A stretch of DNA of 64,000 bases from Mesotoga prima MesG1.Ag.4.2 (GTDB taxonomy: Bacteria > Thermotogota > Thermotogae > Petrotogales > Kosmotogaceae): contig NC_017934.1 in the NCBI RefSeq assembly GCF_000147715.2, positions 1,426,001 through 1,490,000 on the forward strand, read 5' to 3'. The notes under the pieces were generated by a model. It ran no database searches. It saw only the letters and a program-made list of their open reading frames with translations, and was not told the DNA's origin. Shown piece by piece: positions 34,210 to 43,135 of the stretch. The position numbers and the translations under genes were made by a program. Every line of letters begins with the position of its first letter. The first letter of the stretch is position 1.

Positions 34210-35301
34210 TTGAACTGGTTAAACAAAGTGGAAGTTCGGTCAAGTACGGCCTGCGACCTTCTTCACGGTATGTTCAGATTGAACAACAACGACAGATTCC
34301 TCGAGCTCTTCGCTTCTCCGCAGTTCAAGGGAAAGTTTGAACCTTACAGGAACATACAGACCTGGGTAACAGAAACAAGGGAATTATTGACCTCCGATAT
34401 TGTAGAAAAACTGAAGGAGTTTTTCGACTGGGAAACATTTCTTGGAATGTGCCTTCTTCCAGATATTACCCATTCAAATCTCGAGAGTGCCAGTCAGTTG
34501 ATCGAATTTGTTCAAGAGATGCCTGAAAGAGTTCTTTTAATTCACTTCATCTATTCGGGTTATGGACCTCGAATGGGCACTATCGATATGGATGCTTTCG
34601 ACAAAATTATGAAGAATGATAGAGATATGCTTCTCTTCGTATCTAACGATATGTCATTTTCGATCGAAAGGAAGGCTATCCTATTTGAAATGTTGTCTCA
34701 CCCTGAAAGAACAAAGGAGGATCTACTTTACTTACTGGAGTGGTTCTACGAAAACGTGTTCTCGACAATAGAACCTAGAATAGCAAAGATTCATTCAAAA
34801 GCGGTCAATGAAATCGAAAGGGAAATTAGTGATTCAGGTGAGAAATTTCTTAGGGCAATTATAAAAAACATCGACTACACTCGTAATGAAGTACTTGAGA
34901 GGACCGTTATCTGTCCCAGTTATTTCTCGGAATTCCTTATTTCAAACGCCAGTATCCCTTTTGTAAAAGAAGATATGTACACCATCGGCTTTCGCTTCAA
35001 AGAAGTAATGGCAATTCCTAAAGAGGCCCTGGAAATAACAGCGGAAACCTTCGATGCCCTTGCACACGAAAAGAGATTGGCGATAATAAGATACCTCTCG
35101 GCGGGACGATCTTCTGGGAACGAGTTGGCGAGAGCGCTTAACCTTTCCAACTATGAGGTGGGGGAACATATAGGTATCCTTCGCGAAGCCGGTATGGTGT
35201 TAGCCGAAAAAGCGAACCAGGTAACGTATTTCACACTCGACAAAGCAATCGTGAGGCAAGAAATCTCTAGGGCACTTGAAGATCTTCTTGAATCGAGCTA
35301 A
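34210..35301 (+). CDS. ArsR-type winged-helix protein with large unknown N-terminal domain (copy 1)
   Basis: TTG at 34210 lies 6 bases after GGAGGTG. Residues about 1-270 form a helical domain I do not recognise. The C-terminal 85 residues are an ArsR-like winged helix: FDALAHEKRLAIIRYLSAG, then SSGNELARALNLSNYEVGEH and LREAGMVLAEKANQVTYF. No Cys metal motif is seen in the sensor helix. The gene at 51798 encodes the same architecture, with shared blocks such as TKEDLLYLLEWFYENVF. Probably a transcription regulator with an uncharacterised sensing domain; the target is unknown. It has no operon partner. Confidence 0.75.
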   Translation: MNWLNKVEVRSSTACDLLHGMFRLNNNDRFLELFASPQFKGKFEPYRNIQTWVTETRELLTSDIVEKLKEFFDWETFLGMCLLPDITHSNLESASQLIEFVQEMPERVLLIHFIYSGYGPRMGTIDMDAFDKIMKNDRDMLLFVSNDMSFSIERKAILFEMLSHPERTKEDLLYLLEWFYENVFSTIEPRIAKIHSKAVNEIEREISDSGEKFLRAIIKNIDYTRNEVLERTVICPSYFSEFLISNASIPFVKEDMYTIGFRFKEVMAIPKEALEITAETFDALAHEKRLAIIRYLSAGRSSGNELARALNLSNYEVGEHIGILREAGMVLAEKANQVTYFTLDKAIVRQEISRALEDLLESS

Positions 35302-35303
35302 GA

Positions 35304-35783
35304 CTAATGATCTTCGTTCAGCTTACGATGCATTATCTCTATCTCGAGCAAGCGGAGCTTCCTGAATGACTTTTCATCTTTTTGGTTCTTGAGAAGCTGT
35401 AGAGCAACCTTGGCACCGATCGATGCAAGACTCCCCAGAGTCTTCCCCGTTGTATACCATTGTTTCAACGGAGTCTCTTTGAGAATTATTTCAACCGGTG
35501 TCACCGATTCCCCCTTCATTACAACACTATGTGGCCTAAAGCTCTTCTGCTGCCTATCGAGCTTTTTCTCGAGGTTATCGCACATCTTCTTTATGCTGCT
35601 CAGTGAAACCAGACTCTCAACCGAATAGCCAGACACAACCCTCGATTTTAGAGAAAAATCATATAATTCTAGAGCATCTCTAAGATCTGCTTTTTCTTCA
35701 GCTGCTTCTCTTCTTTCATTTTGAAAGCTGGAATGAAGTTGAATGCCCCGATTCTTAAGTTGAATACGTTTCTCATCGCTCAT
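35304..35783 (-). CDS. Unknown cytoplasmic protein, coupled to the upstream membrane protein
   Basis: 159 aa, charged and helical, with basic N- and C-termini (NRGIQLHSSFQNERREAAEEKADL; NQKDEKSFRKLRLLEIEIM) and a middle hydrophobic patch LGSLASIGAKVALQLL. No family recognised and no signal peptide. Its ATG overlaps the stop of the gene at 35780 (ATGA), so the two are translationally coupled and probably work together. Ends two bases from the convergent ArsR-HTH gene. Confidence 0.6.
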   Translation of the reverse strand: MSDEKRIQLKNRGIQLHSSFQNERREAAEEKADLRDALELYDFSLKSRVVSGYSVESLVSLSSIKKMCDNLEKKLDRQQKSFRPHSVVMKGESVTPVEIILKETPLKQWYTTGKTLGSLASIGAKVALQLLKNQKDEKSFRKLRLLEIEIMHRKLNEDH

Positions 35784-36739
35784 ACTTCTAACGCATCCTT
35801 TTCCGTTTCCGTCATGATTCTTGTAACTTCGAACTTCAGATCTTCGTCTATGAGAGAAAAGATATAACCATAAACATAATTAAAATACTGCATGGTAGGG
35901 CCATCAAAATACGAAGTGTTGAGAGATCCAATTCTCTCTTTAAGAATCACGGGAAGAGAACTCCCACTTTTGGACAGCTCCTTTTCGTTTTCGGAGAATT
36001 CATCAATAAGCTTTTTCAATCTCTCTACAGCCTTCCTATTATACCTGGCGTATCTTGCGCTTCTAAGAGATTCGACTTTTTCTTCAGCCATCCTGTAGAA
36101 CCCGTTCTTCACTTCTCGATACCTCTCGTTCTGACCTTCATCTAGAATAGATAAGTCGAGCCCGGTCTCCAGTCTTGCCGCATTGTTCATTTCATCCCTT
36201 ATAGCCATTTCATCATTTGAAGCCCTAATTCCTTCCAAAACACTTTCAAGCTCTTTCAGAATCTCCTCATTACGCTCGTACCGCTTACGCTCGAGCTCCA
36301 TATCCCTTTCCTTTCTCAGAGAGTAGAACTCCTGCTGAGCTTGAACAAGCCTCTTTGAATACTCAGTGACAACTCCTATGGAATTTGTGCTAGAAGCAGC
36401 CCCAAACTCCTTCAATAGTCTTTCCCCTCGAAGAAAGACTTCCTCCACTTCCTTCTCGCTCTTAGCATCTCTTAGATCGGAAAACACTTTGTCCATCGCA
36501 AGCTTGAAGAACTCCAGATTCTCCGGAAACTTGCTTGTCGCAGCACCGAGGACAAGCCTGCTTTCGAAGTCCTGATTGCGTTGCTGTAGTTCCTTCAAGC
36601 GACGCAGATAATCCTCAGGACCCGGCTCCTTTCGAAACTTGATTGCGTAGGGACCTAGAAAGATACCTCCCTCTCTCAATATCAACCTGTATGCAACATA
36701 GCCAAGCAAAATCGCCACGACTATCAGCAGAAAAAGCAT
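35780..36739 (-). CDS. Unknown membrane-anchored coiled-coil protein
   Basis: 319 aa. Residues 1-16 are a membrane helix (LFLLIVVAILLGYVAYRLIL), then RKEPGPEDYLRRLKELQQRNQDF and long charged helices through residue 280 with coiled-coil character (YSLRKERDMELERKRYERN split by normal turns). No enzymatic motif seen. The single N-terminal anchor places the rest probably in the cytoplasm. Coupled to the downstream 159-aa protein. I do not recognise the family; a membrane-associated scaffold is one possibility. Confidence 0.6.
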   Translation of the reverse strand: MLFLLIVVAILLGYVAYRLILREGGIFLGPYAIKFRKEPGPEDYLRRLKELQQRNQDFESRLVLGAATSKFPENLEFFKLAMDKVFSDLRDAKSEKEVEEVFLRGERLLKEFGAASSTNSIGVVTEYSKRLVQAQQEFYSLRKERDMELERKRYERNEEILKELESVLEGIRASNDEMAIRDEMNNAARLETGLDLSILDEGQNERYREVKNGFYRMAEEKVESLRSARYARYNRKAVERLKKLIDEFSENEKELSKSGSSLPVILKERIGSLNTSYFDGPTMQYFNYVYGYIFSLIDEDLKFEVTRIMTETEKDALEV

Positions 36740-36880
36740 AGGAATCCCTCCTGTAACATACCTTCAAATAGGATAATACCATTTTTCGATTGTAAGCGGT
36801 TCAAACAAGTACTGACAACCACCGACGCTTTTTATGAATACGAGCTGCAACAGTAGGGACACTCGCGAAAAACCGTCCGA

Positions 36881-37930
36881 TCATTTACCGTGTGTAAGCT
36901 TTTCGGGATTTCTTTGCCATTTTGCGAGGAAACTGCCTGAAAGGGCCGTTATCACTGGCTCTGGAATATATCTTATCATGAGATAAAGAACACCCATGTT
37001 GATAATCCAGTAAGCAAACCAGAATCTTTCCATGATCTCTATTGGGTCGCCAATCAAATCGAAGAGAGGATAAACGAGAAACCCCGCTGCGATGTGGTAG
37101 CCAAGAACAAAAAGCGTTCTCCTGCCAAATAGCGACAGAACATTCCTCACAGCCTTGCTTTTCTGCAGAATCTGAGAGAGTCCGGAAACGGCGATTATTC
37201 CAATAAGGGCAGCAATAACGTAAAGGAATGGCAAAGTGCCGAAATAGTCCTCCATCAGGTAAACTTCATTACAAAAGGCAGAAGTAATTATATAAAGGCT
37301 ACAGGCTAATGCGGTGAAAAGAAATGAAAGCCTTTTTGAAAAAAGATCGCGGGATCTCACAAACTTACCCAACGCAAAATAAGGAAGGACGGCAAGCGCT
37401 ACATCGAGTTTGAATGGAAGCGATCCATAAAAAAAGTACATGGAAACAAAACCTATGGTGATCCCAACAATCAGTATTCTAAGCCTTCTCAGAAGCGAGT
37501 AGTATATTTCCATGACAAAGACGGCGGGGAGAAACCATAGAGGAATTATGTTCAAAGGAATAATGCCAACCGCCGTCCTAACAGTTAAGACGTTTGCTAT
37601 CACAGACCCCAAAGTGAAATTCATCTCTTGCCTCGGCACTATTGCTTTTGCTATAAGCCAAATAGCGGTATTTGCTAAAGCCATGGTGTAGTACGGAATC
37701 ATGATCTGTTTGAATCTCTTAGATATACTATCTTTCAGCGGTATATCCCTAGATATAAGCCCGGAAAGAAAAAAGAAGGTGCATGCTGCAGGGTTAATGA
37801 GATTAGCAGCGATCTGCGGAGGGAGCGTATGGTACATAACGACCAGCGCCATCAAAAAGCCTCTGGCAACATCTATCCAGACAACTCTTTCATCACTAGA
37901 AGTGAGGCCCTCAATCCGACGTCTCGACAA
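36881..37930 (-). CDS. Acyltransferase family 3 membrane protein
   Basis: About ten membrane helices. The opening VVWIDVARGFLMALVVMYH and PAACTFFFLSGLISRDIPL are hallmarks of the acyltransferase 3/OpgC/NolL-type family, which O-acetylates or O-acylates sugars and glycans at the membrane. The TTG at 37930 follows GCGGGGTGT by about 6 bases; ATG at 37957 lacks a ribosome site but is in frame. The acceptor is unknown; envelope polysaccharide is plausible. No operon partner. Confidence 0.85.
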   Translation of the reverse strand: MSRRRIEGLTSSDERVVWIDVARGFLMALVVMYHTLPPQIAANLINPAACTFFFLSGLISRDIPLKDSISKRFKQIMIPYYTMALANTAIWLIAKAIVPRQEMNFTLGSVIANVLTVRTAVGIIPLNIIPLWFLPAVFVMEIYYSLLRRLRILIVGITIGFVSMYFFYGSLPFKLDVALAVLPYFALGKFVRSRDLFSKRLSFLFTALACSLYIITSAFCNEVYLMEDYFGTLPFLYVIAALIGIIAVSGLSQILQKSKAVRNVLSLFGRRTLFVLGYHIAAGFLVYPLFDLIGDPIEIMERFWFAYWIINMGVLYLMIRYIPEPVITALSGSFLAKWQRNPEKLTHGK

Positions 37931-37957
37931 GAATAAACACCCCGCACAAAATCTCAT

Positions 37958-38275
37958 AGTCAGTATAACACAGGCGATATGGATTCATTCAAGGTACTTC
38001 TCTTTAGATGCGTGACACGGTTATCGGAAGCCAATCAGTGGCTATCATTTTCCGAAATATCCCCTGTCTTCCTTAATATTGGAGAGAAACAAAAGAAAGG
38101 TTAACTGACCCGGTTACAACAATTCCAAAGTCACACAATGCTGAATTATAACGCCGCCATTGATATACTTATCTATATAAGGAATTCGCGGAGTTGAAAC
38201 TTAGTAAAGCAATACGAATAGTTCTCGAAATAAAAATCCACGAGTTTAGCGGCCATCTGGCAGGAGGTGTGATAT
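37958..38275. other. Divergent promoter region
   Basis: About 320 bases between the acyltransferase and the coiled-coil gene. AT-rich with several -10-like hexamers (TATAAC near 38148, TATACT near 38165, TATAAG near 38176), none with a good -35. An 85-codon frame from 38194 overlaps the real gene in another frame and is not coding. Confidence 0.4.
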
Positions 38276-40390
38276 ATGAAAAAGATCATTCTGATGACGG
38301 TAGTGGTTATTTCATGTATAACATTCGCTCAACAATTCGACGAGTTGTTCAACAACCTTTTGTTGAAGAGCGAAGACTTCGTATCTTTTTCAGGAGCGGG
38401 TTTCGATGCTCGTTTCGTTCCAACTTATGCTGCTACCGATTCCGAAATTAGATTTTCGGATGGTCAAAATCTGTTGGGCATACTCGTTGTCAGGTCTACC
38501 AGAGTGATGGATATCGAAATCAACAACGTTGTAATAATCAACAGTGAAGACGACTCTAGAGTGGCTTTCAAAATCTATAAAGTGGAAGATCTCACCTCTC
38601 CCGTGGAACTACCGTTTTCTTTGCCTTCTGGAGGAGTTCTTGTACTCACATCAGAGACACCTCTGCAAGACTACTTCATGGACATAAGAATCCAGCAGAT
38701 TCTGCTTCCCTGGAGAGTTAAGACATCTGAGCCCGACAAAGTAGTGGAGATGGCTCCAGTAACTTTGGAGGAGACAGCTTCGGAAGTTGACGTGGAAGGA
38801 AACGACAACTACGATTCTCTAACCGTTAGCATTTCCGATTTGAACGATAGACTCGACTTCTTGCAGGACAATGTGGAGGGACTTAATCTTCAATTCAGGA
38901 GACTGAACACTCTCTTTCTTGACACACAGGTTGCACTTGCCGAATACAAAGCTGCGGTTGATGAAGGCGCTTTTGACACCGAAGAGTTCGCGATGACTAT
39001 AGAAAACAGATTGACCGCTCTTGAAGAAACCGTTGTTGATAATCCCATTACCAGGATCGAGTTTGAAGAACTAAGCGAATCGCTTGATCGCTTGTACTCA
39101 TCATTAGCAGAATGGAGCGACGAGATTTCGAAAATCGAGACACTGGAAGCTTCTCAGACCGGCCTTCAGTTATCTATAGAGAATCTGGAGAACACGGTTA
39201 AGAGTCTGCGCGAGATCATACCTCAACAATCCGATTCCGAAGATATTGTTTCGATCAACGATAAGATCGGCGAGATTACTACGTCGTTATCAGCTGCTGA
39301 AAACGAACTGCAAGAAATGAAAAGTTTTATCGGGTTGCAGTCGGAAGAAATCAGCACAGTCAGGAATGAGCTTGGAGATGCACTTGACAGTCTGACAGCT
39401 CGTTTGAACTTTGTAGAGCTCTCTGCGAAGACTAGCAGCGAAAGCATCGGCACAAACAATGAGCTGCTCGCCGAAATAACTGCTGAAGTCGATGCACTGT
39501 CCGACTACGTGTCAGAACAGGCCCTCTCTCAGATGGAGAAGTTTAGATCACTATCCGAGGCTTTCTCAGACATTGAGAAGAGGGTAATCGCCGCAGAAAC
39601 TTCTCTGTCTGATTTTGAAGAGATCAAGGCCAGGCTTTCCGCTTCGGAATCTGCAACTCGCATTCTCTCTGACAGAATAAGTTCACTAGAAGTCTTTTAT
39701 TCTTCAGCAGAAGATATTATCCCAATACTCGAGGAAAAGGTCGGAAATCTCGAAACCAGTGTCTTTGGAACAGGCAAGATAAATATGGATGAACTTGAAA
39801 CTGAGATACTCCAGCTCAGGGAAATTGCCGACAGTTTGTCACGGGGCTTTGTAAAATTCAACTCCGAGCTGATAACCTTGAGAGAATCTATTCCTCCCGA
39901 AGGAGTATCGATCGAAACCTTCGAAAATTCCATAAATGAGTTATCCGACGCCATCATAAATATCAACGCAGACCTCTCCGAAATAAGGAGTTCAGTAGCT
40001 GAGCTGGAACTTTCACTAGGGGTTCTTGAAGACTCTCTTGTCGGAGTATCTGTGGGTCTTGACAGCATGAAGGGAAATTTCGACGGCTCCGTTGCAGCAA
40101 TAGATAGCAACCTGAAGGCGATTCAAAAGATCGAGGATGACTTGCTGCTTACCCAAGAGGATCTTGCAAAGACCAGAGATCAGCTGTCAACTCTGACGAA
40201 AGAACTAGAAAAAACACTGGTCACCCGGGAGGAAATTATCACAATAACTGAAGAAGCAGTAAAACAATCTAGAGAAGCCACGGCGCAAGAGATCTCTTCA
40301 CTGAGAAGAACAAATAACATCTGGTTGACTGTGGCAGTAATTTCCTCTCTGGCAGCTATCGTGCTGGGAGTGGTAAATATCCTTCCTTAA
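38276..40390 (+). CDS. Exported coiled-coil rod protein with C-terminal membrane anchor
   Basis: 704 aa. Signal peptide (residues 1-18, KKIILMTVVVISCITFA). N-terminal beta-rich domain about 20-145 (EIRFSDGQNLLGILVVRSTRV). Residues about 170-670 are heptad-rich coiled coil, heavy in Leu, Ser and Glu (ISDLNDRLDFLQDNVEGLN; LENTVKSLREIIPQ). A final membrane helix (WLTVAVISSLAAIVLGVVNIL, about 681-701) has almost no tail. The layout resembles Omp-alpha of Thermotoga, which spans the periplasm and tethers the toga, but I see no N-terminal SLH domain. ATG behind AGGAGGTG. Confidence 0.7.
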   Translation: MKKIILMTVVVISCITFAQQFDELFNNLLLKSEDFVSFSGAGFDARFVPTYAATDSEIRFSDGQNLLGILVVRSTRVMDIEINNVVIINSEDDSRVAFKIYKVEDLTSPVELPFSLPSGGVLVLTSETPLQDYFMDIRIQQILLPWRVKTSEPDKVVEMAPVTLEETASEVDVEGNDNYDSLTVSISDLNDRLDFLQDNVEGLNLQFRRLNTLFLDTQVALAEYKAAVDEGAFDTEEFAMTIENRLTALEETVVDNPITRIEFEELSESLDRLYSSLAEWSDEISKIETLEASQTGLQLSIENLENTVKSLREIIPQQSDSEDIVSINDKIGEITTSLSAAENELQEMKSFIGLQSEEISTVRNELGDALDSLTARLNFVELSAKTSSESIGTNNELLAEITAEVDALSDYVSEQALSQMEKFRSLSEAFSDIEKRVIAAETSLSDFEEIKARLSASESATRILSDRISSLEVFYSSAEDIIPILEEKVGNLETSVFGTGKINMDELETEILQLREIADSLSRGFVKFNSELITLRESIPPEGVSIETFENSINELSDAIININADLSEIRSSVAELELSLGVLEDSLVGVSVGLDSMKGNFDGSVAAIDSNLKAIQKIEDDLLLTQEDLAKTRDQLSTLTKELEKTLVTREEIITITEEAVKQSREATAQEISSLRRTNNIWLTVAVISSLAAIVLGVVNILP

Positions 40391-40409
40391 CGGGAAGGGT
40401 TTCGCGAGA

Positions 40410-41435
40410 ATGAAACTGAAAAGAGAAATCCTTATTATTGCCACTTCTTGTGTCTTGCTATGCCCGACAAATTTCTCTGCTTATTCATTGTCGGAGATTG
40501 GAGAACTTGCAGAGCTTCTTAAGCAATTATTTCTGGCCTCAAGAACGGCCAGAGATTTCTCTCTTGAGAGTCTCAAAGTCGATACCGAAGAATTCCCTGC
40601 AGTTGACTTTGTGGTTAAAGAGGATGTCGTTTATTCGGAAGTTGATGGAGAGATACTCACAATGGATGTTTACTATCCTGCCAGAACTACTGCTCCAAGA
40701 CCTGCAATACTGTATGTTCACGGAGGCGCCTGGATTACTGGAGACAAAAGGAGTGGACCCGGCGTAGTAGTTACCGGTGAGCTTATAAGAGCCGGATTCA
40801 TCGTATTCTCCATCGACTACCGGCTCGCCCCCAAATGGAAGTTCCCATCGCAGGTCATTGACGTAAAAACGGCAATTCGATTTGTAAGAGAAAATTCCAC
40901 CGAATTACTGATTGATCCTGAAGCAATCGGAGGCTTCGGAACAAGCGCCGGTGCACATCTTGTAACGCTTGCTGCATTGACGGCAAATACCGGCATGTTT
41001 TCTGAAGACAAATACTCAGGTCAGGATGAAAATCTTTTCTGTGTCGCTGATCTCTACGGACCCACCGATCTTGAAGCCCTATTCGAAGGTATTGAGAGAG
41101 AGGTAGCGGAGTTGATCTTTGGGAATGAAGAGGGAATACTTAGAAAGGCGAGTCCAATCAACTATGTAAATAAAGATTCCCCACCATTTCTGATAGTTCA
41201 GGGTGATAGCGATCTTGTCGTACCGGTCGATCAATCGAAACGCTTCTTCGAAGAGCTCACTGCTGCCGGATGCTATAGCAAACTGGTGGTGGTAGAAAAC
41301 GCCGGGCACGGGTTGGTGCCCGACGGAGGAGAAATCAAACCTTCACTTATAGATGTCGCAAAAATAGTTGTCGGCTTCTTTCAAAGGCAAATGATTATCC
41401 AACAATCTCGGATAAATCTTCTTCTACGGTTCTAA
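40410..41435 (+). CDS. Exported alpha/beta hydrolase (esterase/lipase of the HSL/BD-FAE type)
   Basis: N-terminal signal-like segment (LIIATSCVLLCPTNFSAYS split by charged start). Then a hydrolase core: YVHGGAWITGDKRSG (oxyanion HGGAW), DYRLAPKWKFP, GGFGTSAGAHLVTLAAL (nucleophile Ser), Asp in VQGDSDLVVP and His in ENAGHGL. Acts on esters outside the cytoplasm; substrate unknown. Starts 19 bases after the coiled-coil gene, so probably co-transcribed. Its last 41 bases overlap the convergent hcp gene. Confidence 0.85.
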   Translation: MKLKREILIIATSCVLLCPTNFSAYSLSEIGELAELLKQLFLASRTARDFSLESLKVDTEEFPAVDFVVKEDVVYSEVDGEILTMDVYYPARTTAPRPAILYVHGGAWITGDKRSGPGVVVTGELIRAGFIVFSIDYRLAPKWKFPSQVIDVKTAIRFVRENSTELLIDPEAIGGFGTSAGAHLVTLAALTANTGMFSEDKYSGQDENLFCVADLYGPTDLEALFEGIEREVAELIFGNEEGILRKASPINYVNKDSPPFLIVQGDSDLVVPVDQSKRFFEELTAAGCYSKLVVVENAGHGLVPDGGEIKPSLIDVAKIVVGFFQRQMIIQQSRINLLLRF

Positions 41436-43053
41436 TAGGCTTTATATCGAAGTTTTCCACAAGAACTTTCAGAACATTCGGTGAAATGAAAGCTGGCAGT
41501 ACCGGACCTAAACGAATCCCCTTTACTCCCATATATAGAAGCGCAAGGAGTACAGCTACCGCCTTTTGCTCGTACCAGGCAATATCATACTCGATTGGGA
41601 GATCATTTATATCCTCCAGACCGAAAGCCTCTTTAAGCTTCAAGGCAGTCACAACCAACGAGTATGAATCGTTGCACTGCCCTGCGTCTACTACTCTGGG
41701 AATGCCTCCTATGTCGCCCAGATCTAGCATGTTATACCTGTATTTTGCACAACCCGCGGTTAATATTACCATGTCTTTAGGCAGCCTCTCGGCCAGGTCC
41801 GTGTAGTACTGTCTCTTTTTAGCATGTCCATCGCAACCGCCCATTACCACAAACTTCTTAATTGCACCTGTTTTCACTGCATCAATTATCTTATCGGAGA
41901 CCTTTGACAGCTGATCGTGGGCCAGCCCAACAACGATTTTCTTGCCTGGTCTAGCTCCGATATCGCCTATTTCAAGAGCCTTTTCGATGATCGGCGTGAA
42001 ATCCTTCTCTTTCCCGTCAACTCTGTTTGGGATGTGCGATACCTCGGGCCATCCGACAAGACCAGTAGTAAATATCTTGTCCTTATAAGATTCCCTCGGC
42101 CTCTGAATACAATTCGTGGTCATTAGAATGGGACCCTTGAATTCTTCGAATTCCTTCTGCTGATTGTACCAGGACGTTCCGAAATTGCCTCTGAGGTGAG
42201 AGAACTTTTTCAGTCCGGGATAACCATTCGCAGGAAGCATTTCACCATGAGTATATATATTTATTCCCTTTCCCTCGGTCTGTTTCAGGAGCTCTTCTAG
42301 ATCAAGAAGATCGTGCCCACTAACCAATATCCCCGGTCCTTCATACGTGCCGGTATAGACTGACGTGATTTCCGGGTTTCCATAGCTGCCGGTGTTTGCT
42401 TCGTCCAGTAAAGCCATTGCCTTAACTGCATACTCGCCCGCTTTCAAAACTAGCGCAACGTAGTCTTCAGCTGTCAATGAGTCGTTAAGACAGGAAGCGA
42501 GCGCCTCCTGAAGAAAGTCTAGTATAGAATTGTCAGAGTGCTTTAGGATATAGGCGTGATCTGTGTATGCTGCAATTCCTTTTAGGCCGTAGGTGAGAAG
42601 CTCCCTCAACGAACGAATATCTTCATCCTGCGTATCAAGAACACCCACTTGAGCACCTTTGGCCTTATAAGACTCCACTCCACGTGATGACTCCCAAGTG
42701 CATGCTTCAGGCATCGGTTCGCTGAATTCCTTTCCTTTCTCTTTTCTGTAAGCCTCTTTGAAGATTCTTTCGATTCGTCTTCTTACATTGAGGGCCCTGT
42801 CAATCTTCTTACCCAGACTCTCGGGATCAAAATCCACATTTGTAATCGTTGTGAAGAGGCCTTCAGCAACATAAAGACCGGTTTCAGAATCTTTCACTCC
42901 CATTTCTTGCGCTTTGACGCCCCACAAGGAAATCCCTTTCAAAATCCATATCAGAAGATCCTGGAGATCGGCTACTTCCGGTTCCTTTCCGCAGATACCT
43001 TGGACAGTGCAGCCAGTACCCTTCATCGATTCAGAACACTGAAAACAAAACAA
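41395..43053 (-). CDS. hcp: Hybrid cluster protein (hydroxylamine reductase / NO-stress protein)
   Basis: The TTG at 43053 follows AAAGGAGGGATTAGA and gives MFCFQCSES at the N-terminus. Cys 3, 6, 15 and 21 (CX2CX8CX5C) are the class I spacing for a cubane 4Fe-4S cluster found in anaerobes. Hybrid-cluster ligands appear in LVSGHDLLDLEELL, TTNCIQRP, GGCDGHAKKR, GCAKYRYN and GQCNDSYS. 552 aa, standard. The family reduces hydroxylamine or NO and protects against nitrosative stress. It is preceded by a perfect GTAAC-N4-GTTAC palindrome. No hcr partner gene is adjacent. Confidence 0.93.
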   Translation of the reverse strand: MFCFQCSESMKGTGCTVQGICGKEPEVADLQDLLIWILKGISLWGVKAQEMGVKDSETGLYVAEGLFTTITNVDFDPESLGKKIDRALNVRRRIERIFKEAYRKEKGKEFSEPMPEACTWESSRGVESYKAKGAQVGVLDTQDEDIRSLRELLTYGLKGIAAYTDHAYILKHSDNSILDFLQEALASCLNDSLTAEDYVALVLKAGEYAVKAMALLDEANTGSYGNPEITSVYTGTYEGPGILVSGHDLLDLEELLKQTEGKGINIYTHGEMLPANGYPGLKKFSHLRGNFGTSWYNQQKEFEEFKGPILMTTNCIQRPRESYKDKIFTTGLVGWPEVSHIPNRVDGKEKDFTPIIEKALEIGDIGARPGKKIVVGLAHDQLSKVSDKIIDAVKTGAIKKFVVMGGCDGHAKKRQYYTDLAERLPKDMVILTAGCAKYRYNMLDLGDIGGIPRVVDAGQCNDSYSLVVTALKLKEAFGLEDINDLPIEYDIAWYEQKAVAVLLALLYMGVKGIRLGPVLPAFISPNVLKVLVENFDIKPIRTVEEDLSEIVG

Positions 43054-43078
43054 TCTAATCCCTCCTTTACTGACAGTA

Positions 43079-43123
43079 ATTATCTTACAGACGCCCAGAG
43101 GGAGAATCGGTAACATATGTTAC
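43079..43123 (-). promoter_or_regulatory. Candidate HcpR (CRP/FNR-type) site and -10 of hcp
   Basis: GTAACATATGTTAC at 43110-43123 is a perfect 14-bp palindrome with CRP/FNR-like five-base halves. GATAAT (43084-43079, minus strand) is a plausible -10, putting the palindrome centre about 44 bases upstream of the expected transcription start, close to the class II activator position. A GTAAC-N4-GTTAC motif has been predicted for HcpR in some anaerobes (from memory). Confidence 0.6.
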
Positions 43124-43135
43124 ACAGGAGATCGA

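Noticed and set aside
38194-38451. 85-codon open frame before and into the coiled-coil gene
   Set aside because: Overlaps the signal peptide region of the real gene in another frame and has no ribosome site.
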